Origin: Hygrocybe punicea
Taxonomy: Eukaryota; Basidiomycota; Agaricomycetes; Agaricales; Hygrophoraceae
DNA length: 64,000 nucleotides
Direction: 5' to 3'
Assembly (NCBI GenBank): GCA_963556145.1
Contig: OY744467.1
Location: forward strand, 868,001 to 932,000
Shown here: one piece after another, positions 32,550 to 44,332 of the stretch
Numbering within the stretch: position 1 is the stretch's first letter
Layout: every line of letters begins with the position of its first letter
Notes under the pieces: model-generated
Databases searched by the model: none
Seen by the model: only the letters and a program-made list of their open reading frames with translations
Told to the model about the DNA's origin: nothing
Made by a program: the position numbers and the translations under genes

Positions 32550-35232
32550 ATTGCTGCAGCCCTGGGTTGACTTGGGTCCAGCACTTCCTGCACACTTGGG
32601 TTGACCAGGGTCCAGCTATTGCTGCAGCACTGGGTTGACCAAGGTCCAGATATTGCTGCACAGTCTGGTTGAGCCAGGACCAGCACTTGCTGCAGGCTTG
32701 GGTTGATCGCGGTCCAGCTATTGCTGCAGCACTTTGTTGACCCAGGTCCTGCACTTGCTGTAGGGTAGGTTGATCTGGTTCCAGCCTGTCCTGTAGCATT
32801 GCATTGATCCCAGACCCACCCATGTAGCAGGATTGGGTTCATGAGGGTCCAGCTATTGCTCCAGCATTGGGTTAATATGGCCCTGCTCTTGCTGCAGAAT
32901 AAGGTTGACCCTGGCTCAGCTCTCACTGCAGGATTAGGGTGACCAGGATCCACCTCTTGCTTCAACATGGGCCCATGTCAGTCCACTGGATTGAGCCACA
33001 TCCACTTTGCCTGCATGTATTTAATATTCACAACATTGACAGAGCTCACAACAGCTCAAGCCAATATTTATTCAGAACCTGCCATATATTCAAAGTAATC
33101 AAAATGTTTCAATCTGTACTTCACATAAATGTACCATGTAATATATTTTGAATGCAATTATTACAAGCACAGGGAATAGCAAAATTACACAATTATTATT
33201 TTTACAATGCACAATATCTTACTTTTACTATCAGCTATCAGCCATTATAGGAGCTACTTATCCCCCATGACAATCTATGGTAAAACCAGACATTACCCCA
33301 CTTGGCATATTGTGCTTTTCTATTTACAGCCATTTTAGTAATTCATGGCAGTAACTGGATTTTTTTTCATCAATTGAGAAATTTGGACTTGGTGGAATTT
33401 CCAGTGCTGAATCTTGTATCTCATGAAATACTGTATGGATTGAGATGGTTATAGAGGGAAAGTTATACTATTTCTTAAGGGCTATCTACTCCTATCATTA
33501 CATTTGGACAATATTTAGTGTTTGGTGACTTGTGGATGAAACAAAAGGTAAACCAGTACTTTTTGACACCCAAAATGATATTGTCAAATTATGCCATCAA
33601 ATGAGCTTATATGAAAAAGATTGTAGGGAGAAACTTCTTCAGTTTTTCAAGGGCTAGAAGCACAAATACCGTGTTTTCCTTCATTTTTGTCCTTGGAGTC
33701 AACATTGCATCTGTACTATGTTTGTCTGCATTAGGCTTGAAATATTACATGAATTTTAAATGTTGGCTCCAAGGACAAAANNNNNNNNNNNNNNNNNNNN
33801 NNNNNNNNNNNNNNNNNNNNNNNNNNNNNNNNNNNNNNNNNNNNNNNNNNNNNNNNNNNNNNNNNNNNNNNNNNNNNNNNNNNNNNNNNNNNNNNNNNNN
33901 NNNNNNNNNNNNNNNNNNNNNNNNNNNNNNNNNNNNNNNNNNNNNNNNNNNNNNNNNNNNNNNNNNNNNNNNNNNNNNNNAAATACCGTGTTTTCCTTCA
34001 TTTTTGTCCTTGGAGTCAACATTGCATCTGTACTATGTTTGTCTGCATTAGGCTTGAAATATTACATGAATTTTAAATGTTGGCTCCAAGGACAAAAATG
34101 AAGAAAAACACAGTATTTGTGCTTCTAGCCCTTGAAAAACTGAAGAAGTTTCTCCCTACAATCTTTTTCATATAAGCTCATTTGATGGCATAATTTGACA
34201 ATATCATTTTGGGTGTCAAAAAGTACTGGTTTACCTTTTGTTTCATCCACAAGTCACCAAACACTAAATATTGTCCAAATGTAATGATAGGAGTAGATAG
34301 CCCTTAAGAAATAGTATAACTTTCCCTCTATAACCATCTCAATCCATACAGTATTTCATGAGATACAAGATTCAGCACTGGAAATTCCACCAAGTCCAAA
34401 TTTCTCAATTGATGAAAAAAAATCCAGTTACTGCCATGAATTACTAAAATGGCTGTAAATAGAAAAGCACAATATGCCAAGTGGGGTAATGTCTGGTTTT
34501 ACCATAGATTGTCATGGGGGATAAGTAGCTCCTATAATGGCTGATAGCTGATAGTAAAAGTAAGATATTGTGCATTGTAAAAATAATAATTGTGTAATTT
34601 TGCTATTCCCTGTGCTTGTAATAATTGCATTCAAAATATATTACATGGTACATTTATGTGAAGTACAGATTGAAACATTTTGATTACTTTGAATATATGG
34701 CAGGTTCTGAATAAATATTGGCTTGAGCTGTTGTGAGCTCTGTCAATGTTGTGAACATTAAATACATGCAGGCAAAGTGGATGTGGCTCAATCCAGTGGA
34801 CTGACATGGGCCCATGTTGAAGCAAGAGGTGGATCCTGGTCACCCTAATCCTGCAGTGAGAGCTGAGCCAGGGTCAACCTTATTCTGCAGCAAGAGCAGG
34901 GCCATATTAACCCAATGCTGGAGCAATAGCTGGACCCTCATGAACCCAATCCTGCTACATGGGTGGGTCTGGGATCAATGCAATGCTACAGGACAGGCTG
35001 GAACCAAATCAACCTATCCTACAGCAAGTGCAGGACCTGGGTCAACAAAGTGCTGCAGCAATAGCTGGACCGCGATCAACCCAAGCCTGCAGCAAGTGCT
35101 GGTCCTGGCTCAACCAGACTGTGCAGCAATATCTGGACCTTGGTCAACCCAGTGCTGCAGCGATAGCTGGACCCTGGTCAACTCAAGTGTGCAGGAAGCG
35201 CTGGACCCAAGTCAACCCAGGGCTGCAGCAAT
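32550..35232. repeat. Large palindrome of minisatellite plus AT-rich arms (foldback-like)
   Basis: Left arm 32,550-33,697 and right arm 34,085-35,232 are reverse complements over 1,148 bp without indels in the stretches compared (position sums are constant at 67,782 at both ends). Mismatches are few and some are CpG-type. The outer half of each arm is the 35-bp minisatellite and the inner half is AT-rich. The middle spacer is about 70 bp once the duplicated contig ends are allowed for. This matches the build of foldback elements (long inverted repeats made of sub-repeats). No coding capacity. Confidence 0.85.
33781..33980. other. Assembly gap of 200 N at the palindrome centre
   Basis: The 117 bp before the gap (33,664-33,780) are repeated directly after it (33,981-34,097). 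The two contigs therefore probably overlap and the gap is not real missing sequence. Frames called across it are meaningless. Confidence 0.9.
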
Positions 35233-35640
35233 AGCTGGACCCAGGTCAACCCACTGCTGCAGCAATAGCTGAATCCTGGTCAACCCAGTGCTGCAGCAAT
35301 ACCTGGACCCCAGCCACCCTACCCTACAGGAAGTGCTGGGCCTGGGTCATCCCAGTGCTGCAGCAACAGCTGGAACCAGGTCAACCCAAGTCTGCAGCAA
35401 CAGCTGATCAATGGTCAACCCAGTGCTGCAGCAACAGCTGCAGCCAGGTCAACCCACATTACTTGAACAGCTGGACCTGGGTCAACCCAACCATCCCAGA
35501 ATAGCTGTCCTGGGTTAACCTACCCCATGGCAGAGCTGACACTGGGTTGACCCACCCAGCCACCCTTGGCCAGCAATAGCTGTACCTGGGTCAACATACC
35601 ACTTCACATTTCCCCAGCACGAGCTGTCTTTTGGGTTACC
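35233..35640. repeat. 35-bp minisatellite, outer right part
   Basis: Continuation of GGTCAACCCAGTGCTGCAGC-type units, becoming more diverged towards 35,640. Confidence 0.7.
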
Positions 35641-35850
35641 CCCAGCAAGCAACTGTGCTGAAGGGATAGCGGCCTGTGTAGGTGCAGATTCAGGTTGTGC
35701 GAGGTCCGATGTTGTTGGGGTAAAAACCCAAAACCCACTTGTTTATATCTATTTACAGAATAACTATTATATGTAAATTATATAATAGTTAAGAGAATGG
35801 GGATATGAAGAGATTCGGAAGGTACAGAGGCAGATGCCTCTACAGCACTA

Positions 35851-38800
35851 CTGTATGAATCTGTATGGTGGCAACACGAGATTCTTGAGAAATCGGCGTG
35901 ACACCTGCCCCATCGCAACCAGCGTCAAATTGACCGTGACATAGCAAAAATTTGCAACGGGACAACAAAAACATTAAGGTGTCGATGGCCAAATAGTGGC
36001 CACGCACATCACAATGGCCAATGTATCTACACACTGTAATAGTATAGTCTTTTTCCCTTGCTATTCATCATGCCCACTGCACCGAAGCAAAAGCGCCCAG
36101 TTACTGGCCCACCTGCAAAGCTTGTCGAGCATGTTGAACATCTTTCAACTCTTCTTGTACACCTTCCTAAAAGTCTTCCAGAAGCATCAGATGATTCCAC
36201 ATACCAATTCTACCTCGATGATGAAAAGGTTGAAGACATTGGAATTTTCCCTGAGCTCAACCGCCGTTTGGAGATCTGCTTCGGTACCTGGAAGGCACCT
36301 GGTGCAGCGATCCGATTCACAGAGCGAGGGCCTCACCTTAAAAGCCTGATCAGTATCCTAAAGCGAACGATTCGAGAGGACCCTGAGTGCCGAGAGTTTG
36401 TTCAGACCCATTGGCTCGAGAGATTGATTGCTGCTGCCAAAGAGAGTGGAGCAAAAATCCCTGACAAGCGGTGAGCACCAAAAGCAAAATGAAGACACGT
36501 TGACTCACTCAAGTCTCGAGGCCAGACATATTGCTGCAGAAATGTCCACCAGAGTGCCCGACAGCAACTCAGACATCGAGATCATTGATGCCAAGGTCAA
36601 CAAAGGAGGCACTGCCATTGGGATCACTGATGATTCCAGAATGAAACGGAAATGCTCGCCAGAGACCATGACCCCAGCTCAGCCCCAATGACCAAGCAAG
36701 CAGGCCCAAGTCAACTCAAGTGTTGTCCAGTCACATCTGGAGAGGTTTGGGTGGAAGGTGTTAACTGTTGAGGAGAAGGAGGTACAGTGTGCAGCAGATG
36801 ATCAGAAAATGAGGAAACTGCAGGAGGCAGAAGAACAAAGAGCCAATAATATCGCTGAGAAAAAACTCACAGCAAACAGAACTTGTGCCCGAGTTCGACA
36901 GCAAAAGTCATGCGCAAAGAAAAAGGAGCGCCGACTGAGAGCACTGGAAAAGACACAACTTGAGTCCATTAACGATTCACTGCAAGACCAACCTAACAAG
37001 GTGACAGAGATGGAGGATCTTGCCATTGTGTCACGGCAAAACACATCAGATTGGCGGAAGGAGAGAGATGGGACAAAAAAGGGTAGAGTTGTTCAGGAGC
37101 GAGCAAAGTGATGCAACTGGTTTCATCCATTTCTATGGGTACATATTGAAAAAGCAGCACACAAAGCTGACTGGTCCGCATGCACCATTGAAGCCCTCCT
37201 GAAGAGAGATCATCCAGGGTTATTTCATCATCTGCATGCAGGAACCATCCAACGCTGGCTCATCAAACGAGGCCGTGGATTCAATGAGCGGACCATTGAT
37301 AATGTTAAACGAGGACATGTTCTTGCGGGATCGGGTCATGTCGGTGTCCTTAGCAAGTTTCCAGACCTTGTGCAGGATGTGAAAACAAAACTAAAGGACC
37401 TTCGAAAATCTGGTGTACCTGTTGGTGTCTTTCTTGCATGCTCCATCATGCTGGTGACAATCAAAACGCAACACCCCAAGATTCTCTCCACTTTCAAGTG
37501 CTCGCATGGCTATGTGCGATCATTTCTTCAAAGCACACTTGACTGGTCGATCCGAAAAGGAACACGAGCTGCTGCACATGTACCTGCTGATGCTGCTGCC
37601 CAGTGCACAAGGGCATTCTTTCGCCTCATCCAACTCATGAAACAGCATGACATCCCACCTAAACTCCTTGTTTTTATGGATCAGACAGGCAAGCAACTGA
37701 TGGGGTCAAAGGACAAGACATATGAAAAACGAGGTGTCAAGCAAGTTGACATTGCAGCCAAAGACGAGAAACGAGCATACACCTTGTGTGTTGCCACAAC
37801 AGCAGATGGTGATGTGCTCCCATTTCAGCAAGTCTGGAGTGGTCAAACAAAAGTCTCACTTCTTCGTGGCGATGCTGAAGGGATGCATGAAGCGAAGGAG
37901 CTTGGGTTCCACTTTGCCTTTGCGGCGAGCCAGAAAAAGACAAGTCATTTCAGCACATTCAAAACCATGAGAGAGGTGAGCTGGCATGCAACTCTCTGAT
38001 TCTGTAATATTATTTAACTGGCATTCATTCGCAAGTGGGTTCAGAACATCCTTATCCCTTACATAAAAGTAACAGTTGAAACCGATCATAACCTTTGCGA
38101 TATTGATGACCAGAAAGCCATCCTCGTCCTTGACTGTTACCCTGTTCACATTGGACAAGAATTCCGCTCATTCCTGTCTACGGAACACCCCAACATCTAT
38201 TTACTATTTGTGCCTGCCAACTGTACGAGCATTTTCCAAGTGGCCGACGTAGAACTACAGTGAATCATCAAGCACCACCTGTCCCAAGCGGAGCTCAATT
38301 GGTTTGTTGATGCCCATGCTGCGCAGCTGGAGTCTGGGAAGGCTCCTGAAGAAATCGAATTCACAAAATCCCTTCCAGTTTTGCGCGATGCCACAGTCAA
38401 ACCACTGGTGGAGGTCTTCGAGTGGCTGAGGAGTTATGAAGGGCAGCGAGTCATCAAGCGTGCAAATGAACTTTGCAACGTTGATCAATGGAATCTTACC
38501 GGAGAGATGTTGACCAGCCCGAAGGCCCGCGCAGCCCTACGACGGTATCTCCAAACGGATGATGTGTTGAGGAAGGAGATTGAGGGAAAACTAGGTGCAG
38601 GATGTCTGGACTTGGAGGACAATGCAGATGCTGACATTGGAGAGGAGAGTGAGGAGCAAGACCTGGATGATACAGATGTCCCACTGACCGCTGTCATTCG
38701 AGACACACTTGGTCTGGACACTCAAGCTCACATCACCGCTGAGCAGTTCTGCGTTGATGCACACAATGTCTCTCATCAGAGCACCGGCAAACTACAAGCA

Positions 38801-38992
38801 ATGGGCACTGAGGAGGATGTCTAGGAGCTTACAAGCAATGTTTTAGTTCAGTAGCAAATGCCCTTAGAGTCATACATTGTCTTGACCAGCTCAGTAGCAA
38901 CATGAGCCCTGTGACCTGTGACACTGGCTAACTTGGTGATGCAACAAGCAGCCTGTGACCTGTGACTGTTGCCACCGTACAGATTCGTACAG
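35851..38992 (+). mobile_element. Complete pogo-like (DDE_1) transposon, copy I
   Basis: 26-bp inverted ends at 35,851-35,876 (CTGTATGAATCTGTATGG then TGGCAACA) and 38,967-38,992, flanked by TA (35,849-35,850 and 38,993-38,994). The two end mismatches are both CG in the right end against TG in the left. One transposase gene fills the element (36,070-38,824). The TA duplication and DDE_1 gene place it in the Tc1/mariner-pogo group. Confidence 0.88.
36070..38824 (+). pseudogene. DDE_1 (pogo/CENP-B-like) transposase with three TGA codons
   Basis: Exons 36,070-36,470, 36,514-37,975 and 38,036-38,824 join in one frame of 884 codons. The order is: an N-terminal region of unknown fold (MPTAPKQKRPVTGPPAKLVE), a charged coiled coil (36,750-37,060), a helix-turn-helix-like part (CNWFHPFLWVHIEKAAHKAD), and the DDE_1 core with LLVFMDQTGKQ, ILVLDCYPVHIG and CTSIFQVADVELQ, which contain the three Asp residues expected for catalysis. 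An acidic tail follows. In-frame TGA codons occur at 36,689, 37,109 and 38,261; at 38,261 the family has Arg (LQ-R-IIKH). No frameshift was found. It lies inside matching inverted ends, so restoration of only three codons separates it from an intact gene. Unlike copy II it has no Ulp1 domain. Confidence 0.82.
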
Positions 38993-38994
38993 TA

Positions 38995-39784
38995 TGTGTA
39001 CCTACCTTTTGCAACTATATCTGCGATTGGGTTGACCCAAATGACTGGATCTACTGAACAGTCTGCTTTCAATGTTTAAGCAGAGATTTTTTCTTGCCTG
39101 ATGTCTCACTGTGCTGATGCCATCCTGCTCTCAAAAAGTGGAGGCAAGCTGTTCATTCCCTGCTACTGGTTTATAGCTCATGATTTATCAGTCTGTGATG
39201 GCTTAGGTGTTTTCTTGTTCCTGTGTTTTCTAGTTCATTTGTCAGACATGTTATCTTGTCAAAACTTACATAGAGAAATAATATGGCAGTTGTTGTGAAA
39301 CACTTGGTTGTATTTCAGTGTCCAGTGGGCATCCAGCAGGCATCTAGTGGGCAGTGTGCACTGACTGGGCACTCAGCAGTCACCCAGCAAACTGCTTGAG
39401 TGGGCAATGAATTTAGCACACCAGCAACATTCATCATTTTGACTTGTTTAGAAATGATATATTTGGTCAGTTGTACATGGAACAAAAACACTTGGAATTA
39501 ATACATGATCCTTTTGCATGCAAGAAAGGCTATAAATTGGTAGGCTGTCTAAATTTAAATTTTCACAAAGCCACAAATAAATGATTCTGTTTGTTGCAAA
39601 AAATTTATTTTAAGGGCTAATGGACCTAACATTTGTGAGGTTGTTAATTAGGTTTGTGAATGATTCAATGACATCTATAATAAATTGAAGGCAAGTCCAT
39701 GATTTTGTCACTCTTAAAAGAACATGTAATTTGCATTTAGTGTGTGCAAAATCTCAATCAAAATGATTAATCTTTATAGATATA
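38995..39784. other. Spacer between the two pogo elements
   Basis: AT-rich. Contains short GGGCATCCAGCAGGCATC-type repeats at about 39,320-39,400. No gene supported. Confidence 0.4.
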
Positions 39785-39941
39785 CTGTACAAATCCAGTC
39801 AATTGACCAGGCCATGTGACATATGACATGAAAGGTGAATCTGCCAATTCGCCACAAACAGTCATGATGTGTGACAGGGGAAAATTTTACCTCCTAAATA
39901 CTTAGATAGATGCAATATATCCAAATTTCCTCTCTCTGAGG

Positions 39942-41434
39942 ATGCTTGAGCTCAATATTCCACATGAAATTCTCCAGCACACCCTCCCAAATCAAAATTT
40001 GTCCATCAATGCCTTTGTTGCCTTCAAGATCCCACCACTAAATAATACACCTCCCAAGCATCAAACTTCACACATTGTCATTGCAGCCAAACCACCCAAT
40101 ACCCATACAGAAGATATCTATACCATTCTTTCAGCTCCAGTTCCATCACTTTCTGTGGTCAAAAACCTCTTCAACTGCCTCAGGTCAAGTTCCACAATGA
40201 CCTCAATTCCAAGATCTGTAGCGCACAATCTAGATTCAGCCAGGATAAAATATCTTCCCCTCTGGATCATCACATACTGGAATGAGATCCATTGCCTCCA
40301 CAAGGACCACCAATGCTGGATTTTAGCTAATCGGACCCTACAAAACCTTCATAAGCAGGGAGCCAGCACCTGGGAGCTTGTGGACAGGGTCTACACCACG
40401 TTCAGCTGGTTACCATGGTTTGGATCAGTCCATGGCTTCTGTGAGACTTGCCATATGATTTACTTACATCAATATGCCATGTCGAACTGGCTGACCACAG
40501 CTCACAAGAATCAGATGCTGGACCTGCTACAGCACGACATTAATAAACACCACATAGCACCAAATAAAATCACCATTCAAGACACAGACTTCATTGATAC
40601 AATCCTCCATGCCTTTAATCGCCAGCACCACCAGCACCGGCGAGGGAAAAACATCCACCCAAGGGCCTTTTGTGTCATTGGAGAACCACTGGCCTCCAGA
40701 GTTCTAACTCAGTTGGGGACTATTGTGAATACCTGAAAGACTCACTGGATTGCCATGGTGTTGGACTTCCATTGTGGTGTCATTTGGTATGGTGATTCCC
40801 TAGGTTGGAAGCTCGATACAGAGATTGAAGTGGCTCTGGGCTGGTGGTTAGAAGAGCACACATCAATGACATTCACATACAAGAAGATGCTGGTCACTTA
40901 CCAAAGTGACAGCTTCTTGTGTGGTATTTTCACTGGGAATGCCCTCTCTCATTATTTCCTGCCCATCCAACACCCACTAATAGCTCCTTTGGATGTTGTC
41001 GTTGCGAGGCTTCAGGTCTTGTTATGTGTCTGTGAACAACACCAGATGGAGGTCAGTTTGCATCCCACAGTGCTGGATTAATTGACATTTGTGACACAGG
41101 GTGGCCATTCATGCAATGTCGTGTATGAATACAACATCCAGTTGCCTATCCTGAACACCTTGTTCTCAGATGAGAAATCAGACTCAGACTTTGAAGTGTT
41201 GTCAGTCCAGACAGACCCCAATGAGTTAGCGAACATCCACGTAACACAAATGATGAGTCATCCTTGTCCCAATACTCATCCGATGATGAGAGCATGCCAG
41301 CCTCCCAAGATCTTCTCCCTGCTGATCTACCCCAGGATTCAATGCGATCTGAAATCAGATTGTCAGCACAGTCCCTTATCAAGATTGAATCCTCTGTGTG
41401 AACAGCGCTTGGAGCCAAGAACACCCCGCTGTTA
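39942..41434 (+). pseudogene. Ulp1-type cysteine peptidase (C48) region of the pogo-like element
   Basis: The frame from ATG 39,942 to 40,736, then the same frame to 41,081, then on towards 41,434. The catalytic set of the Ulp1/SENP family is present: THWIAMVLDF (His), VIWYGDSLG (Asp) and YQSDSFLCGIF (Gln and Cys). Upstream is the substrate-binding-like segment (MSNWLTTAHKNQMLDLLQHD). A TGA at 40,734-40,736, just before the His motif, and a TAA at 41,079-41,081 break the frame. The region then runs into an acidic linker and the transposase without its own clear terminator, so it was probably the N-terminal domain of one Ulp1-transposase polypeptide. Ulp1 enzymes remove SUMO-like modifiers. 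Its value to the transposon is inference. Confidence 0.75.
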
Positions 41435-42985
41435 AAGTTCTTCAAGCCCTGCACACCTGAAGAATATGATGTGAATCTTGCAAGGAAACAGGAGGTTGTC
41501 CATAACAGGAAGGGTGATGAGACACTCGCACGGGTTGCCAAAGAACAGCAGTTGCTAGAGAAGCGATTGAAAGCCAAGCTGTGACAATGCAAACCACTAG
41601 GCAAATGCAGGGATAAGGGTAATCCCTGATCCGCAGGTATTTGTACTCTTGAGAGTACAAGTATGCATACAGATTTTCGTATCCGTGGGCTTCAAAATGA
41701 GCCCAAGATCTTCCAAAACGGTCAAGAATTGACTGAGATAGAGACTAAACATTGATTGGACTCTATCTCAGTCAATTCTTGACTGTTTCAGGTGATCTCA
41801 GGCTCATTTTGATCAGGAATCTGTGGGTAAAATCTGCGGATATTGTATCCATATCTGTGGGGAGTACGAGTATGGATACAGACAAATGTATCCTGGGATT
41901 ACCCCTGCATTTGCCTAACCACCACAAACAGAATGAGCAGGAAATAATTGCTGGAATTCAGAGCCATGGCATAACCAAGTGCAAACTTGTTCCAGCCAAG
42001 TTGGTGGATTCTGGCTTGTTGAAGAGACACCGTATGGAACTGGCTGAGGAAACACACCCAGCACGACCATTGGAAAGGAAAATCAAGGGAAAAAAAAATG
42101 GAAACCTCAGGGTCACAAAGCAAAACACATGCCACATCAGGCCAAGTATCACAATTGGTTTAGCCCAGTGCGCTGGAGGGTGATCGAAGAAGCTGCTAAA
42201 GCTGCAGGATGGAAAATGAGTGCAATGCAGATAGTCAAGATTGCCAAGGCATGGTATCCGATTGTTTTTGAGGGTCTGGCACAGGAGACTGTCAGAGAGT
42301 GGATCAATCAATTGGGGCTGCAACCACGGTGGTCAGACTCAACATTGCTCAAGATCAAGGCTGGGAATATGCCTGGCCACCCGAATGGAGGACCTCGTGA
42401 GATACTGGTGAGCTGCATCTTTGTGGTTAATAGACAAATTAACTCATGGAATCCAGTCCAACTAACCCAGTTGTTGTCATGAAAATAAAGAGCATTTGTC
42501 TGAGCTCCACAACAATGAGGTTGTGCTGTCAGTAATCATAGCACGAAGTGTCATGATCACAACAATTATCTGAGAGGAGCCTGCTATCTTGCAGCATCAA
42601 TTTCATGATGGATCAGCTTTCCATGCTGCTGACACCTTTGTGAGAAGGTGGTTGCACGAGACCATGGGTTGGAGCTGTCATAAGGCCACTTGTGCTGCCC
42701 ACAAACTTCCTGATGACTGGGAAGATCAATCAGCTCTCAGGAAAGCCTACATTTTGAAAGAATATGATATTCTGGCAGAGTTGTATGCAAACTCAGACCA
42801 AACCCAATATATGCCACAGGCAACAAGTTGATGTATGTGAAAACTGGCGCAAAGCAAGTCTCAGTTATAGGCAGAGATGAGCAAAGGGCCTTCACCGTAA
42901 TGGTTACAGTAACAAGTGCCAGCACCCTTCTTCCATTCCAAGCTGTCTATCAAGGAAAGATGGATCGATCGTGCCCAGATTTGAA
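41435..42985 (+). pseudogene. DDE_1 transposase of copy II, N-terminal half
   Basis: Coding traces in order: LLKFFKPCTPEEYDVNLARK and a Lys/Glu coiled coil to 41,582; after the MITE, a basic linker to about 42,120; a helix-turn-helix part (KYHNWFSPVRWRVIEEAAKA) at 42,136-42,410; a GT-AG intron beginning at 42,409; FHDGSAFHAADTFVRRWLHE; and the first catalytic motif region LYANSDQTQ at about 42,786-42,812. The part ends VYQGKMDRSCPDLKSP where the hAT element is inserted. Breaks include a TGA at 42,571-42,573, a frameshift near 42,815 and shifts near 42,120. It continues at 56,521. Confidence 0.7.
41600..41915. mobile_element. MITE with GGCAAATGCAGGG ends
   Basis: Inverted ends GGCAAATGCAGGGATAAGGG and GGCAAATGCAGGGGTAATCC (the reverse of 41,893-41,915) flanked by TA at 41,598-41,599 and 41,916-41,917. 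The middle has a second inverted pair (GTCAAGAATTGACTGAGATA and its complement at 41,728-41,790). Inserted in the transposase gene of pogo copy II. Confidence 0.85.
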
Positions 42986-43364
42986 GTCCCCATTAAGGTT
43001 GACCACGGGTGTGGGAAGGGTTGAACTGACTAATACCGTACCCTTACCCGACAACATCGCATCCCTTAAGGGTCTACATACAAACCGTGCCATCACATAT
43101 AAGGTTATCAGAAGCCACCACGGTATCTGAGATCACCACGGTGATGGTTACATTGTTTCATCTTGGCAATACATTTCGTACAATAAAGCCATGCTCGCAG
43201 CTTTCCTACCACCCTATCAGACTTCGATGGACTCTTGAGCCACCAATTTCCTCTTCTTCATCTCTGGACTAACAGCCACAATCACATCCTCCATTGAAAT
43301 TAATTCATGTCGGAACCAAGATCCTAAACAGAGACAAGCTTGAATTATCTTCGGGGTGAGACGG

Positions 43365-44159
43365 TGTAAAGGCGAGGTCGGGGTGGCTGTGGAATAATAA
43401 TCCTAAGCCTGTGGGGTCAGCGTAGAAGTGACTAGGAATAGTCTAACAAGCTTCAGTAAGATAATAGGATATAAAAAGTAAGAAGCCGCCGAGTAAACTA
43501 TTGAAATCTATCGAGACCGATCGAAGCCGACGAAGCCGACGATGTCGGGTACGGCGGGTCGGGTGTCGGGTGACGAGAAACGTAGAGATTAAGACGGTAG
43601 AAGGACGGGGAGGGCGTCGAGGAATCCGACGAGCAATGTGTGCGATGGAATTTACTGAGAGACTTAATTCTCAGAGAGAGGAAATGGGGGAACTGGTTTC
43701 TTATTCTGAGACGGCGCTTGGGCACCGTTTTTATACTACAAATTTGTGTACCTAGATTCGGACGAGAGTCCTCGGCCGATGAGAGGAGACAAAGGAGAAT
43801 AAAAATGGGGAAGTAGGAAGAGCGTTGCGAGGCGACGATGACAGGGAAAATGGGTGGAAGATATAAAAAACCGTAAAAGATGCAATATACTTTACTATAT
43901 CCCCATAAGGGAGACGCTAGGCATGAATAAGGCAAGTCCGATGTTGGGATCCCAGTCCGATGAGATCTATCTTTGATATTTGAAGTTCCGCGAGTTTAGG
44001 AGATAGACCGACCAGGTACGTGAGCGGCCGTGCTAGTCGGTATGCATCGGGTTGCGTCGGGTTGCGTCGGGTTCGAACGTAGATTGCTAGAGACGTCGGG
44101 TTCGAGCGGATTCGCTAGATATCGATGTTACGGCCTCAGAGGGTCGAGGACCCTCTACA
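43365..44159 (-). repeat. 3' LTR of Ty3 element
   Basis: TGTAAAGGCG to CTCTACA on the plus strand. 99.4 percent identical to 52,393-53,187; every difference is TG or CA against CG, or TG against CA. An open frame of 145 codons in it (43,498-43,935, minus) is probably chance. Confidence 0.92.
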
Positions 44160-44332
44160 TCTCCTTGGGTCTTCTAATAGAGACCATCCGTGGTCGAGAA
44201 TATGGGGTCTCCGAATGCGGGTCGCGAATGTGGCCAATCATGTGAGCGGCCAAACAACGGCAAAGTAAAAAAAAAAAAAAAAAAATTCTCGTTGTTGATC
44301 CGACCTTTCCTCTACACCATCACACGTTCACA

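Noticed and set aside
33611..34101. Open frames of 88-146 codons spanning 33,756-34,101
   Set aside because: They read through 200 N of an assembly gap in an overlapping palindrome centre.
43498..43935. 145-codon minus-strand frame in each Ty3 LTR
   Set aside because: Identical in both LTRs only because the LTRs are identical; no motif, and it overlaps likely promoter DNA.
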